NCBI GenBank assembly: GCA_016617855.1
Contig: JAECUM010094031.1
Coordinates: forward strand, 1 to 64,000
DNA length: 64,000 nucleotides
Direction of reading: 5' to 3'
From: Megalonaias nervosa
Taxonomy: Eukaryota; Mollusca; Bivalvia; Unionida; Unionidae
Positions 1-10,346 of this stretch are shown here, in pieces; the first letter of the stretch is position 1; the number at the start of each line of letters is the position of its first letter. Both the position numbers and the translations under genes were made by a program. Below the pieces are notes generated by a model. The model searched no databases, was not told the DNA's origin, and was given only the letters and a program-made list of their open reading frames with translations.

Positions 1-2036
1 TTTTTTTATAAACGATTAAGCCATGTTTCACAACCTGTGATAATCTCATTCAGACGTCAGTTGTCACTATTTTCATGTTTGGTGAGAAGCTGTTTGGCAG
101 TTTCAACATAAATCTGTTTTTGATGAGTAGTCAACAATGCGAGACACGTCTTGCTCAAACCTTTCTGATATTCAAATTTTTCTTCACAGATGATTACGCT
201 TGATAATAGAAACATCGCCCAACGCGTATCGAGTATCTTCATCAACTGTCCCCTTGACAACAGCCACTTCCCGCTGACCTATCGCAGACTACGTTCTTCC
301 AGAAGATGGGTCGTCTTCCTTGTACTCACGACCATCTTTATCCTAAGAGCACTTGGATTTTACATTATGCTCTTTGCTCAGTAGCAGAATTGTTCCCCTT
401 CTCTGACATTTTTAAGTTACTGTCATTTGCCTATGCTGCCTCACACGCATATATCTATAGTTTTTCTGCGTGCTATACGTGCAGCTGCATATCATTTTTG
501 AGAACGTTATTTCATCTATCGATCGGCATTCAATTTATTGACAGCTTCAAAGAAAAAAAAATGTTATATCAATATATTCAGAACCTTCAAATAACCGTTG
601 TATGTTAATAGACACAAGATTAGAGAAAAATCTTTGTTTTTTAATTACCTTAATGACGCACACACCGTTGTTATGCTGTAAAACCGATCACTATTTGGCA
701 TCCGTGCCATTAAATTTTCATAATTCACGAAGATCTGTAGTTTTGGGGAGAATAATATCGAAACCCGTGTGCCATTTCCATGTTCACCTTACCAAGTACC
801 CTACGTAATCCTAGCAAATTTCAGATCGAGAGGACTTGCATGTATCGTTTGATGGCCTTGATTTCATTACAAGGTACTGCATGATGGTTTTCTTACAGCG
901 TATATCCAATGATATCGAATTTATATGCAATATCTCTTGTTGCTTTCCGATTATTTGTTATTGTACGGTAAGTAATCTTCTGAACAAACAACATTCAAAC
1001 TATGCTGCTATACACTCAAGAGTATTCATAATCACCGACGGGAGCGTCGGGAAGCACTCGAAAAAGAGAAAGTGATCGATTGAAGAAAATTATATTCAGC
1101 AGGGTCAAGTCTGATGGAATATATCATAGATTTTAATCTAATACGATTTGACAGTGTACTTGGCATACTACATAAGTTGGTACTCGTACGGTAAAAGAAG
1201 GTGGCAACCAATTTGCCTGTCACTGACTATTCATGTCATAAGAAGCAATGATATCCATAAGCTCACCCTGACAATCCGTGACTTTTCCATCTTTCAGACT
1301 GTTCGTCGGTCTTTTTTGTTTGTCCGTCCTTTTCGATCTTTCGTTTGTAAGTAACTTTTGTTTTGGAGATCAAACATTTTTGAAAACAAAACGGGAAATG
1401 ATTCAGAACATTGGTCATTTATGCAATAAACTGTATTTATATTCCAATAAAATTTCATCTAGCGTATCAAAACATGCCTAGTTTTTTCAAAGGATTTTTT
1501 TTTTTATAAAGTTGAAACTTCATCCATTGTTGCCTGAAGTGATATGAAAGAAAACAAATCAGGAAATTAAAAGTTACACCATAACACAAACACAGACTAT
1601 TGATTTTAGCAAAATCAGTACATTAATCAATACAGGTGTTTTGTAATAGATATATCTATACTTTTCTAGCTGTATGAAGAAATAATTGTTCATTTTCGCA
1701 AATGTACCTCAAAATCGAACGAGCTCCAAAAGGATGAGTCTAATATCTCGAGAGATCAACAAAACACTATAACTGTCTTTCCATACAGCATAGAAAATAT
1801 GGATATATCTGGCTTAATCCAATTCCTATTTAAAATAATAATAATAACTATCAAAATATGCAATTTTGCGATGGAAGATGAGCAATAACATCTTGATTTG
1901 CACATAATTATATGTTACCTGTGAAAGAGAAAGGGCCATTCTAATTTTGTTGTACTCCATTATTAACATTGACATAAATTCTGCGCGTACATTGACTGAT
2001 TCATTCAAGTTACCAAGTACACGTAACAAAGGGTTC
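1..2036. other. Left flank, no gene recognised
   Basis: This AT-rich stretch has only short open frames with no family motif that I recognise, and no convincing splice-bounded exon. I see no RNA gene and no clear transposon terminus. It ends at the left terminal inverted repeat of the Polinton. A few short homopolymer and AAT runs (about 1833-1846) are the only repeats seen. Confidence 0.5.
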
Positions 2037-2512
2037 AGTAGTAAGAGGAAACAAGGATTCTGGCTCAAGACCCCTATCCCAGGTCCCGACCACCTCCAAA
2101 CAAATACAAATTCCCACCCCAGGAACCCACCCACCCCGACCAACAATTTTGTTTCCTCAAATGACAACAAGGATTCTAGCTCAAGTTTATTTCATTGATT
2201 ATTGTATTATTGTTACATAAAATTGGCTTTATATCATTGATTGGGAGGATTCTGGCTCAAGACCCCTATCCCAGGTCCCAACCACCTCTAAACAACCACA
2301 AATTCACACCCCAGGGACCCACCCACCCCGGCCAACAATTTTTTTCTTCTCAAAATTATGACAAGGTTTCTGGCTCACGTTTATTTCATTGATTATTGTA
2401 TTATTGTTACATAAAAGTGACTTCTATCATTGATTAGGGAGGATTAAAGGCATTGTTTGAGATTATTTTATTTCTAAAGTTTAGACAAAATTTCAAACCC
2501 TATCATCACCAT
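2037..2512 (+). repeat. Left terminal inverted repeat of Polinton
   Basis: It matches the reverse complement of 18372-18773 over most of its length. The repeat is itself built of two tandem units of about 190 bp (about 2053-2240 and 2250-2420), each starting near ACAAGGNTTCTGGCTCAAGA and ending near TTATTGTATTATTGTTACAT. The inner end shares the AGACAAAATTTCANACC block. The left arm has about 60-70 bp near 2420-2485 that the right arm lacks. Open frames inside it are incidental. Confidence 0.92.
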
Positions 2513-2612
2513 ACCTTTCATGATAATTTTTTCATACTTGCTAACTCTCATTGGTAAAATATCTGTTAACATACTGTCAATAATACGAAACTCGCGTATT
2601 AAATCGTTCATA

Positions 2613-2987
2613 TCATATTTTATACCTGCAAGCAAGATCGTATTTGATCAAGTAATTTTTTATAAGTGATACTCGCTGTTTTGCAGGTATATTTTTGGTC
2701 TCAAGTCGAGGCTCAATTTTTTTACACGCTGTTGCAAGAGAAGCACCAACTCCAGATATTATTAACAAAAACGGATTTAATGATGCTCTACTTGAGATTA
2801 TACCAGAGCCAGTCAGTAGCAGTAGTAAATATGATATTACTCGAAGTATTGTACTATAATACTTGTAACATTGTTTTACACACCGAAGTATTTTATGATT
2901 ATAGCTGTAATATTGCATTAGAGCGTCAACATCCTGTTTTGGAATTTCTTCTGAAATATGATTGAAATCGATGATCTGTTTTTTCAT
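2613..2987 (-). CDS. Polinton small membrane-type protein, unknown
   Basis: An uninterrupted 124-codon frame close to the left end of the element, transcribed leftwards toward the terminal repeat. I do not recognise a family. The middle (about residues 45-88) is hydrophobic, with a Leu-rich stretch, a glycine-containing turn and a second hydrophobic run containing GVGASLATA, which suggests one or two membrane segments. The N-terminal third is polar with two cysteines and several tyrosines; the C-terminus is basic. It lies 23 bp downstream of the next minus-strand gene (3011 onward), so the two and the fibre gene probably form one leftward transcription unit. That it stays open while larger neighbours are broken may simply reflect its short length. 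It could also be a virion or membrane-active protein; that is a guess. Confidence 0.6.
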   Translation of the reverse strand: MKKQIIDFNHISEEIPKQDVDALMQYYSYNHKILRCVKQCYKYYSTILRVISYLLLLLTGSGIISSRASLNPFLLIISGVGASLATACKKIEPRLETKNIPAKQRVSLIKNYLIKYDLACRYKI

Positions 2988-3010
2988 TATACAATATTTG
3001 CTTACAATTT

Positions 3011-4290
3011 TTATATGATAGTAAAAGTTCTAGCACCAACAAATGAATCAAGAAACTCAAAAAATTTATTATTGTTATGATCAGCTATAAAATCTCTATA
3101 CTTGTCATAAACATCTGATGAAGTATCTCTATATCGTTCATCTGTTAGTACCTCATTTTTCTTTAACCAACTGTAGGAATCAAACGTGTTTTCTACTTCA
3201 CGTTCATACAAATCAGTTTTATTTACCAAATTACCGTATTCTCTTTCTGTTTCATCAATAAACCCGAGTACCAAGGTTATTTGATCCAACGTAAAATTTT
3301 TGAGAACAAGATGTTGTCTGATAATTGCGTATGCGACTGTGAAATTTATTAACATTACTTTTTGGAGTCTGTATTGTGCAATTTCAAGAAGACCAATATC
3401 AGAAGCTACCTTTAACATTAAAATTTCATATGTTTTCGTGAGTATTTTCTCGATTTCATTGTAATAATTTCGTATTGACAATTGTCTAGAGCGTTGGATC
3501 GATGGCAGTGGAACATCATCTTTAACACTGATTCCATAGTAGAAATTAGATATTTCTCCAAACCTTATTGGTTCGATTTGTTCAAAAAACTTTTCTCGAT
3601 CAACATCGTTGAGATCATCGATTTCCTCGTTAAGATTTTTGATTATCTCTAGAGATTTGTTAATAATAATCGGAACGAATTCGGGTTTTTTACGTATCAT
3701 TGGTAAAATTGCGTTCGAGTACGCTCTAATTATTAACGTTATATTTACTGATATACTAGCGATTTTAACTAAGGTTTTCTTGTCGTGGTAGTACATATCG
3801 AGATACCTAAAAATTTCTCGTTTTGAAAAAATATCGTATAACTCTTTGTTTCTTTTTAATTTTATTGTTTTAGATACCGCTAGTTCGTTGAGACGATTAT
3901 AATTATCGTTTATTCGTTTTCCATCCAGTGCTCTTTCACCATAAGCTCGTGCTTTTATTGGATCTCATTGAATTATTGTATAAATATTTTCCTTGCTGAG
4001 CTCGAGCAATATTTTTTTAAAAATAGTTTCAAGTTGCACTTGTTCTTCACGGCAATCATCGGGTTGACAGTGTTTGTGTATTATATCAAAATTTCCTATT
4101 ATATTAGTTCTGGTCCTCGCATATGCATAACGCGAACAAATTATTTTCACTTTCTGATAATTTTGGATCATTCATTGAATTAATGCTAAGATTTTTCATA
4201 ATTCGTATTTTATTTATTGCTTGTGATTTATTGATATCGTCTGTAAATGAGTTGGGTTTTAAAATTACGTTGGGTTAAAAATATTATCAT
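3011..4290 (-). pseudogene. Polinton conserved helical protein, unknown, interrupted
   Basis: A long leftward gene in at least three pieces. The 3' part (261 codons from 3796) and an upstream part (4171-3965) share one frame and are separated only by a TGA at 3965-3967 and 56 open codons, so they were one frame. Upstream of 4171 the reading continues in another frame (about 4126-4260), indicating an indel near 4125; the true start is probably around 4260-4290. The product would be roughly 420 residues, rich in Asn, Ile, Leu and charged residues, with predicted long helices and no signal peptide that I can see. No catalytic motif is recognisable. Position between the fibre gene and the small membrane protein suggests a structural or virion-associated role, by inference only. 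Confidence 0.6.
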
Positions 4291-4406
4291 AAAATTCTCT
4301 TCCCAACAATTATAATTGGTAGTCCTGACGTTTATTATATAATATTAGATTAAATTTAGTCGTCGATCGTGTATATTTGAAATGTTGTTAATCCCGGAAA
4401 CGGATC

Positions 4407-5599
4407 TTAAGCAGCGACAACATAAATTCGAAAATACAAGTACTTGTTAACGGTGTTTTCAGTTGGAATAGTAAAGTATTGTGTTGTTGAAATATACGTG
4501 TTTTCTGCACTATATAATATTATCCAGTTGATATCATCGTTTGATCCTTCCAATCGCCAATTATAAGTTCGCCCAACACTAGAGTTTAATCGACCGCGCA
4601 GATGAAATTGCCAAATAGTGACTGCAATGGGGTATTTAAGTTTAATCCAAAAATCTTTATTTTCTCCGTTAGTTGTCCATTCTTGTCTATCAGAGAAAGT
4701 GTAATGAGGGTAATTTTCAGGATAATGTGTCGATGCTCTTACCTCGAACCCAGCTCTGTTATCAGTTGCCTTAAAAAGTGTTGGAATATACCCAACATTG
4801 TTTTTAGTTCGTTTTATACCACCACAAGATAGAAGCCTTATTTGTTAGATTATTAGGGTTAACTGGAACATATGTCGTTGTTATTTTGTTATTTCTCATA
4901 TTTATGATACCTGATATTGGTCAATCCGGATGGTTTTAAATACGGGGTGAGTTCTTCTTTTAACTGAGCGTAACTAATAGCATCAGTCTCATTAGCTGGT
5001 GGTGAGGTTGTCGGTAATCCAGTTATTTCTTAGTTATTGCTCATTACAAGGTTACCTGTCATTGTGTCGCCAGCTTTATTGAGCTTGTTATCGTCAATAG
5101 ATTTTAGTTGCGCATAGCTCACCGCTTGTGTACTATCAACATTTGCTGGTGGATATACGGTTTCCAACCCAATAATTTTTTTACTCGACATATTAATATT
5201 ACCTGTAACCGTCCCACCGGTTTTATCAAGCTTGTTATTATCCACATACTTCAACTGTAAATAATTTACCGCTTGGGTTTGATTTAAGTATGCTGGCGGA
5301 TACGCGGTTTCCAAATTTATTATTTTTTCCCTGACATATTTAAGTTACTGCTTAAAGTTCCTCCTGTCAATGATAGTTTGTTATTATCGATTGTTTTTAG
5401 TTGTGAGTATCTTACCGCTTGAGTAAGATCGACCTTTGGTGACGGATAATCTACTTCTAAACTAAGTACTCGCTGGTTCGACACTAATAAAATACCTGTC
5501 ACCGTTTTTTCTTACTAATGATGATGTATCAGTTATTATTGGTTCGTCAGCGGAAACAGATCCCGTATGTGCTGTTCCAAACTTTGTTTAATGACTCAT
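4407..5599 (-). pseudogene. Fibre-like protein: phage-type fibre repeats plus discoidin-like head
   Basis: A leftward gene starting at ATG 5599 and ending at TAA 4407. The N-terminal half has at least four copies of a repeat of about 47 residues (between about 5500 and 4950) with the pattern YPPAxxDxTQAVxYxQLK, then DNNKLxxxGGTxTGNxNMSxxxIxxLE; this resembles the shaft repeats of phage tail fibres and collars. The last 130 or so codons (about 4800-4410) read as a beta-rich domain with FWIKLKYP, NWRLEGSNDDINW and a final YLYFRIYV strand, the layout of a discoidin/F5/8 type C galactose-binding-like fold. Breaks seen: TAA at the fourth codon, a frameshift near 5502, a second near 5318, a TAA near 5030, and indels near 4890 and 4815. 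By analogy with adenovirus and phage fibres it would bind a host surface glycan at the capsid vertex; this role is inferred. Confidence 0.78.
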
Positions 5600-5637
5600 A
5601 TTATATAAATTATATAACATAAAATTATATAACAACA
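5600..5637. promoter_or_regulatory. Divergent AT-only promoter region, fibre/ATPase
   Basis: The 38 bp between the oppositely oriented starts at 5599 and 5638 are almost entirely A and T with repeated TATATAA/ATTATATAA motifs. Both transcription units must be driven from here or from within the genes. Assignment rests on position and composition only. Confidence 0.4.
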
Positions 5638-6313
5638 ATGGCGAAGTCAACGATATTAAATTTTGACACCGAACAATTAATCAAACATAAACATAATAAC
5701 GAACATCCTGATTGTCATTATCTTATTGTTGGTCGTACAGGGTATGGTAAAACAAATTTATTACTAAATCTCTTACTCAACGATAACTTTAACTACGATA
5801 AGGTGTATATTTGCACAATTAACCCATAACAGGATAAATACGAATTATTGAGCGAGTACAATGATAAACTTCGTGATGAACTTGGCGCTGGCGAAGACGT
5901 ATTTACAGTCAAACAACCAGAGGAATTAATTCCAGTTGATGAACTTGATTCGTCCGAGCATAAAATAATTGTATTTGACGATATTCCCCTAAACAACGAG
6001 GAGATGAATAACATTAAGTCGTATTTTTCATTATCGCGTAACAAAAAATGTAATTCGATTTATCTAGCGGCAAGGCTTTTATAACGTTGACAGATTTATT
6101 AGGCGGAATACGGGATGTTTTATACTGTTTCCAGGGCTAGATAATGTTGATGTGAGAAATATTGCAAACGAGCAATGTGTTCATGTAACAAAAGATAAAT
6201 TTATTGAACTATATCACCAAGCAACCAAAGACAAATACAATTTCTTTTTATTTGATAAACTAGCGCTTGATGCAGCTAAGATGTTTCGTTGTTGTATCGA
6301 CACATTTCTATAG
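5638..6313 (+). pseudogene. FtsK/HerA-type genome-packaging ATPase
   Basis: The packaging ATPase of double jelly-roll viruses, which would pump element DNA into the capsid. Walker A is GRTGYGKT at residues 32-39, preceded by a HYLIV strand; Walker B is IIVFDDI near 5965-5985. The C-terminal part in another frame continues past 6080 with the sequence FPGLDNVDV and ends at TAG 6311. The length of about 224 residues is normal for Polinton ATPases. Two breaks are visible: an in-frame TAA directly after residue 63 (5827-5829) and a one-base frameshift near 6075. Start ATG 5638 follows the AT-rich divergent region. It heads the rightward cluster of morphogenesis genes. Confidence 0.9.
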
Positions 6314-6345
6314 ACTAATTTTGTTGTGCGCATAAAAAATAAACA

Positions 6346-6814
6346 ATGGACAAACATCAACAAAAAATTGAATTACTAAAATAATTTATTACAACTCCAG
6401 CTGCTTTTAAGAAAAAAGTGGAAGAAGCTCGTCGAGGACAAGTTCAAGCAGAAGAAACAACCGCTAGTTTTCTTAAACCTGTTACTGAAGCAGTACTTGG
6501 CAAACAACCACAAATATCTGCATTATCTCCAGGAGAACTAAAAAAAAGTACAAGATAAAGGTTTCTTAGGTTTACTAGGAGAAAGATCAAAAGAGAAAAC
6601 TAAAACAGTTGTGGAGGGAATTGTGAGAAATATTCCTAACCCTGCTGCACGACAAGCTGAATTTGATAGATTAATAAATGACCCTCTTGCACTTCAGCAA
6701 GAAATAGCGAGACTGACGGTTAATCCGGGCGAGTTAAAGAATTTGACAGAAGATGTGTCAAAACAAACTAAGAAATTAGCTGAGGAACAAAAAAGAACAA
6801 CTGAAGCTACCTAA
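6346..6814 (+). pseudogene. Polinton charged coiled-coil protein, unknown
   Basis: Starts with ATG 6346, 32 bp after the ATPase. A TAA interrupts it at codon 13 (6382-6384), and an indel in the A-run near 6541-6548 shifts the frame; the last part runs open from about 6545 to TAA 6812. The product would be about 155 residues, rich in Glu, Lys, Gln and Ala, with heptad-like helices near both ends (including the C-terminal segment around 6740-6810). No family recognised. Its place between the ATPase and the minor capsid gene is where Polintons usually encode small virion-associated proteins. Confidence 0.55.
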
Positions 6815-6820
6815 AAAATA

Positions 6821-7424
6821 ATGTCTCTTCAAGGAAAGATAAAACTTTACAGAAAACAAGATATGTCAAGAATAGATGATTCCGAATATATTTAGTTTAT
6901 TAAAAATATCTGACAGAAGACAAACTTACCGATCTTAATAACATTCGGAAATGGTCAAATGATGATTACGATAAACTACGAAAAATTTTAAACGATAAAA
7001 TTAATGATTCTTTTAAAGCTGAAGAGGTGCTTAAAAAAGCTAGCACAAATAGAGAAATGTTGGCTATGCTGAATAAAATGAGAGACGGGGTTATTGCTGA
7101 AGTTTTATATACGACAGCAACACAGTCCAGAACAAGATCAAAAGATTATGATAAATCATGGAATTTCAAAAGACTGTTTGATCAGTATGAAAATAAACGA
7201 GATGTAAGATTACCGGAGGAAAGAGAAACCACTGGATCTGTCGTTCGAGTGTTCACATCAAATGCTGAAATAGTTGACAGACTATTGTTATTGATATCAT
7301 CTAAAGAAGCAGGTAATAAAGCACTGAAATCGACAACGAAATTATTGATATACTAGATCATCTTAGATCGAGCGGATTACTGACATTATCCGAGTACGAA
7401 ATTTTACACAGCGATTTTATCTAA
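6821..7424 (+). pseudogene. Polinton conserved alpha-helical protein, unknown
   Basis: ATG 6821 lies 6 bp after the previous stop. A TAG (6893-6895) ends the first segment; after a frame change near 6905 the frame stays open to about 7330 and, after another shift near 7335, ends at TAA 7422. The product would be about 200 residues, strongly charged, with many Arg/Lys and Glu and predicted helices. The C-terminus (LSEYEILHSDFI) is short and acidic. I do not recognise the family. Tight spacing to both neighbours suggests cotranscription with the capsid genes. Confidence 0.55.
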
Positions 7425-7438
7425 TAACTTTAATATAA

Positions 7439-8177
7439 ATGTCAACAACATTATTACTCGACTCGTCACAAACAACGAATGACAGCACAAACTTTTCTTC
7501 CACTATAATCCGCCAATAATACTAGATCCGAATAAACAGTACCAAATCGGATTGATTTCGGCTACGGTATGGCATTCTATGGCAAATGTAAAAGTAAACG
7601 TCAATGATGACTTTACATTTAATTCTGGTGCTTGGGTATCAGTTAGGATACCACAAGGAGCGCATAATGTGACTGATCTCAACAAAACGATAAGAGAACT
7701 GAAAACAAAGTACACTGCCGCAGACAATTTTGAACTGAGTCCCAACTACAATACACTACGAGCCAGAATCACATTAAAAATAATCTGATAATCGATTTCT
7801 CGCCAGCGACTAGTATCACATCATTATTAGGCTTTAAAAACCATCAATATGACAGTGTGGCAGAACAAAGTGTATCATATGACGGCGATCTGCCAGTTAA
7901 CATAACACAAGTGAACACAATATTGATTAATTGCTCTATTGCAGCAAGGTCTTACTAAACCAAGGGTAGTCATGGTCAAACAATCTATAGTTTTTCACCA
8001 GATGTCCCGCCTGGGTCACTGATGCAAATTACTCCTCGACAAATAATATACTATCCGATTACTCCTGACAATCAAATGACCAGCATAATAATGCAACTAA
8101 CAGATCAATCAGGACGGCAAATAGATCTTAACAATGAAATTTTCACGTATTACTTACACCTACGCGTAGTAACGTAG
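7439..8177 (+). pseudogene. Minor capsid (penton-like, single jelly-roll) protein
   Basis: Matches the conserved Polinton minor capsid protein: an N-terminal serine/threonine-rich arm (LLLDSSQTTNDSTNFSS), the strand motif LDPNKQYQIGLISATVWHS, the phrase NVTDLNKTIRELK, then SITSLLGF, a YDGDLPVNITQVNTILINC segment and a C-terminal ITPRQIIYYPI / LHLRVV strand. About 245 residues, the usual size. Such proteins form pentons at capsid vertices beside the double jelly-roll hexon. Breaks: an indel near 7505, a frameshift near 7783, a TAA at about 7957-7959. The start ATG 7439 follows the preceding gene by 14 bp. Confidence 0.85.
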
Positions 8178-8206
8178 TTGTCGGTGTAAATTTTGTAAAC
8201 CTAATT

Positions 8207-8577
8207 TAATAACAAGATTAGACAAAAACAGTTTATAGAAGAAAAATTGTAGATGGATTTTTTGGAAATATATTTACAAAAATAGCTGAAGATATCACAG
8301 GAATTGCGCGTAAAGTAGCAATAATTGCAGTTGACGCATGTAAAGCTATTGCTAGCACTGCTGGCACCGCAGTAGGACAAAAGGTTGCTGATAAATTAAA
8401 GGAAGCCCGCCTTCAAACGCGGAAATAAAACGAGCAATATCAGATATTGCACCAACAAAAGAAATAGAACGGGCTATGATAGCTACAACAACAAAATTAT
8501 TGTCACCACATGGTGAAGAGGTAATACGCAAACTTGTAAAGAAAACAAGACAAATAATAACGCCTGCTGCTTTTTAG
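8207..8577 (+). pseudogene. Small hydrophobic/basic virion-type protein
   Basis: Open reading from about 8207 to TAG 8575 with a one-base indel in an A-run near 8226 and another near 8410. No intact ATG is visible at the expected start (ATA at about 8208). The first half has an Ala/Ile-rich stretch (AEDITGIARKVAIIAVDACKA, about 8285-8350) that could be an amphipathic or membrane-inserting helix; the second half is basic and ends in ITPAAF. The place between minor and major capsid genes recalls the small membrane-lytic or cement proteins of related viruses; function is inferred. Confidence 0.55.
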
Positions 8578-8610
8578 TTGCTGAAATTTCTGTGGATTAT
8601 AAAATAAATA

Positions 8611-9943
8611 ATGTCAATTAAAAATTATCCCGATCTTGCCGAAGAACATGATACCGACGACACAGTGACAGAATTCGAGTACGTTGAGTATCTCGACGAA
8701 AACTAAAACGAACCAAATAAAGCTGGCGTCAGAACTTTTAACACAAGAGATGAGGATGTGTTTCTGTTGCCGCACAAGGTGGTGTTAGAAGTGCGTGGTC
8801 AATTTCTAACTGCGATAGCGGTGACATTGCAGCTGGTGCAGAAATTGCACTTGTCAATAACGGTTGGAGCTTGTTTAAAAGTGCACGGTACCAACTGGCC
8901 TATCAGACCGTGGAAGATATTTCAATGCACTTGCCTATAGCAAGTACAATACTAAATATCGTCTCGTTCAGCGATGATTATTCGAGATCGGTGGCCACAA
9001 ATATGATGTGGTTTAAAGATACCGCAGGAACAGCTGTTTCAAGCGAGTTTCGTACTGGTGCTGGTGCTCCTGGCACAGATAATAATAATCTAATCGCTAA
9101 TCCCGCTGGTAATGCAGTTGCTGATATTGGAGACACAATAAGATTAGCCGCTACAAATATACGATGACAGCAATATAACGAAGGATTTGCCAGACGAAAA
9201 GCATTTGCCTCAGAATCTCGCCAAATAACAATGATGCTTCCGTTAAGCACTATCTTTGGATTTTTCCGCGAATATAACAAAGTTTTCGCGGAATAAAGCA
9301 TACACTTATTTTAGATCGAGCTGATCAAAACGATCGTTTAATACACGCCGCTGGTGTGGCTGAATGACACTTTGCTATTACAGGATTAGCGCTGTGGATG
9401 CCACGAGTTGTCCCATCTGTAGCTAAAACGATGGAACTGAATCATTATTGACCGCTTACACGAAAAAAAAAAATATTTTCAGCAAAGCAGAATTTACCAA
9501 ACAGCAATTTCTAACGCAACTGATTACACCTGGCGTATTACAACTACGTCAAGCGAACAATTACCTCGACATTTGTTCGTTGTATTTCAACGACAGGCAC
9601 GTCGTAATGATCAAGATATGAACAACTACGTATTTGATAACCTTGATGTCAGAAGAATCTTTGTTAGAGTAAATTCTAGACAATATCCCGAACGTGCAAT
9701 CGAATGCATTTTGCCGTGGACTCCACCAGAAACACCTCTCGGCCGTACATGTACCTTATGAAGGCTATGCAAAAATATCAGGACGCGGACAGTGGGTCTC
9801 CGATATCAGTAGAGGAATTTCGATCACTGTATTCTATCTTTTATTTTGACATATCAAAACATTCCGAAAGAGTTATTGGATCGACTGTTGATATTGAGGT
9901 CACTTGGACGCTTGACGCGCTGAGAGCCGAACAGTACAAATAA
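8611..9943 (+). pseudogene. Major capsid protein (double jelly-roll hexon)
   Basis: The Polinton hexon. The acidic N-terminus (codons 1-31) leads to an EDVFLLPHKV strand; the middle shows NNGWSLFKSARYQLAYQTVE, the mid-protein landmark LPLSTIFGFFREYNKV (about 9238-9285), LILDRADQNDRLIHA and ALWMPRVVP; the second jelly roll has LPRHLFVVFQ, FDNLDVRRIFVRVNSRQYP and ends in STVDIEVTWTL. About 440 residues, normal for the family. Breaks visible: TAA 8704, a frameshift near 8800, TGA 9164, frameshift near 9290, TGA near 9364, TGA near 9449, frameshift in the A-run near 9465-9475, and another near 9745. It lies between two small genes in the conserved capsid cluster. Confidence 0.9.
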
Positions 9944-9948
9944 CAGCG

Positions 9949-10122
9949 ATGTCAAAGCACGGTGGTTTTCTTGGACCAGCATTTTCTGTAATAGCTAGCG
10001 CAATACCAAACATTTTCCCTGTACTAGGAACATTTGGACTAGCGGCAGCGTCAGGGGAAATATCTGAAGCAACTAAAAAAGCTGTATCTGGAGATGGAAT
10101 CAAACAAATCTATCGTCAGTGA
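9949..10122 (+). CDS. Small Gly/Ala-rich virion-type protein
   Basis: A 57-codon open frame starting 5 bp after the hexon stop. It has a Gly-Pro rich start (KHGGFLGPAFSVIASAIP), a hydrophobic Ala/Gly core and a short basic tail. No signal peptide or enzyme motif. Small hydrophobic, glycine-rich proteins in this spot occur in Polintons and resemble adenovirus minor proteins in composition only. The frame is intact and too short to say whether that is meaningful. Confidence 0.55.
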   Translation: MSKHGGFLGPAFSVIASAIPNIFPVLGTFGLAAASGEISEATKKAVSGDGIKQIYRQ

Positions 10123-10151
10123 CTTAGTTTTATATAACAATAAATAATATA

Positions 10152-10346
10152 ATGCCAGCTAAAAAAAAAATGCATAAGCGACAAAATTTAAAAAAGAAAA
10201 CAAAACGTCAGCGAGCACCAAGAAAAACAAAACGAGAAGGAATTATTCCTTTCGCTCCACTTTTAGCGGGGTTAGCAGGCAGTCTAATACCAAATCTGCT
10301 AGGCATAGGACGTGGAATGACACTAACAGGCACCAGACGCCGTTAA
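10152..10346 (+). CDS. Basic core-type DNA-condensing peptide
   Basis: An intact 64-residue frame. The first half is almost solid Lys/Arg (about 20 basic residues in 30), then a short hydrophobic Gly/Leu segment (PLLAGLAGSLIPNLLGIGRG) and a basic C-terminus TGTRRR. This layout (basic arm plus hydrophobic stretch) is that of adenovirus core peptide X (mu) and related small core proteins that condense packaged DNA. It sits directly before the protease, which in adenoviruses processes such precursors; the GLAGS/GIGRG stretch offers possible small-residue cleavage sites, but this is inference. Confidence 0.65.
   Translation: MPAKKKMHKRQNLKKKTKRQRAPRKTKREGIIPFAPLLAGLAGSLIPNLLGIGRGMTLTGTRRR

Noticed and set aside
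1826..2392. Open frames in the left Polinton end (and mirror frames at 18316-18818)
   Set aside because: Incidental frames in the terminal inverted repeats, mirrored at the other end.
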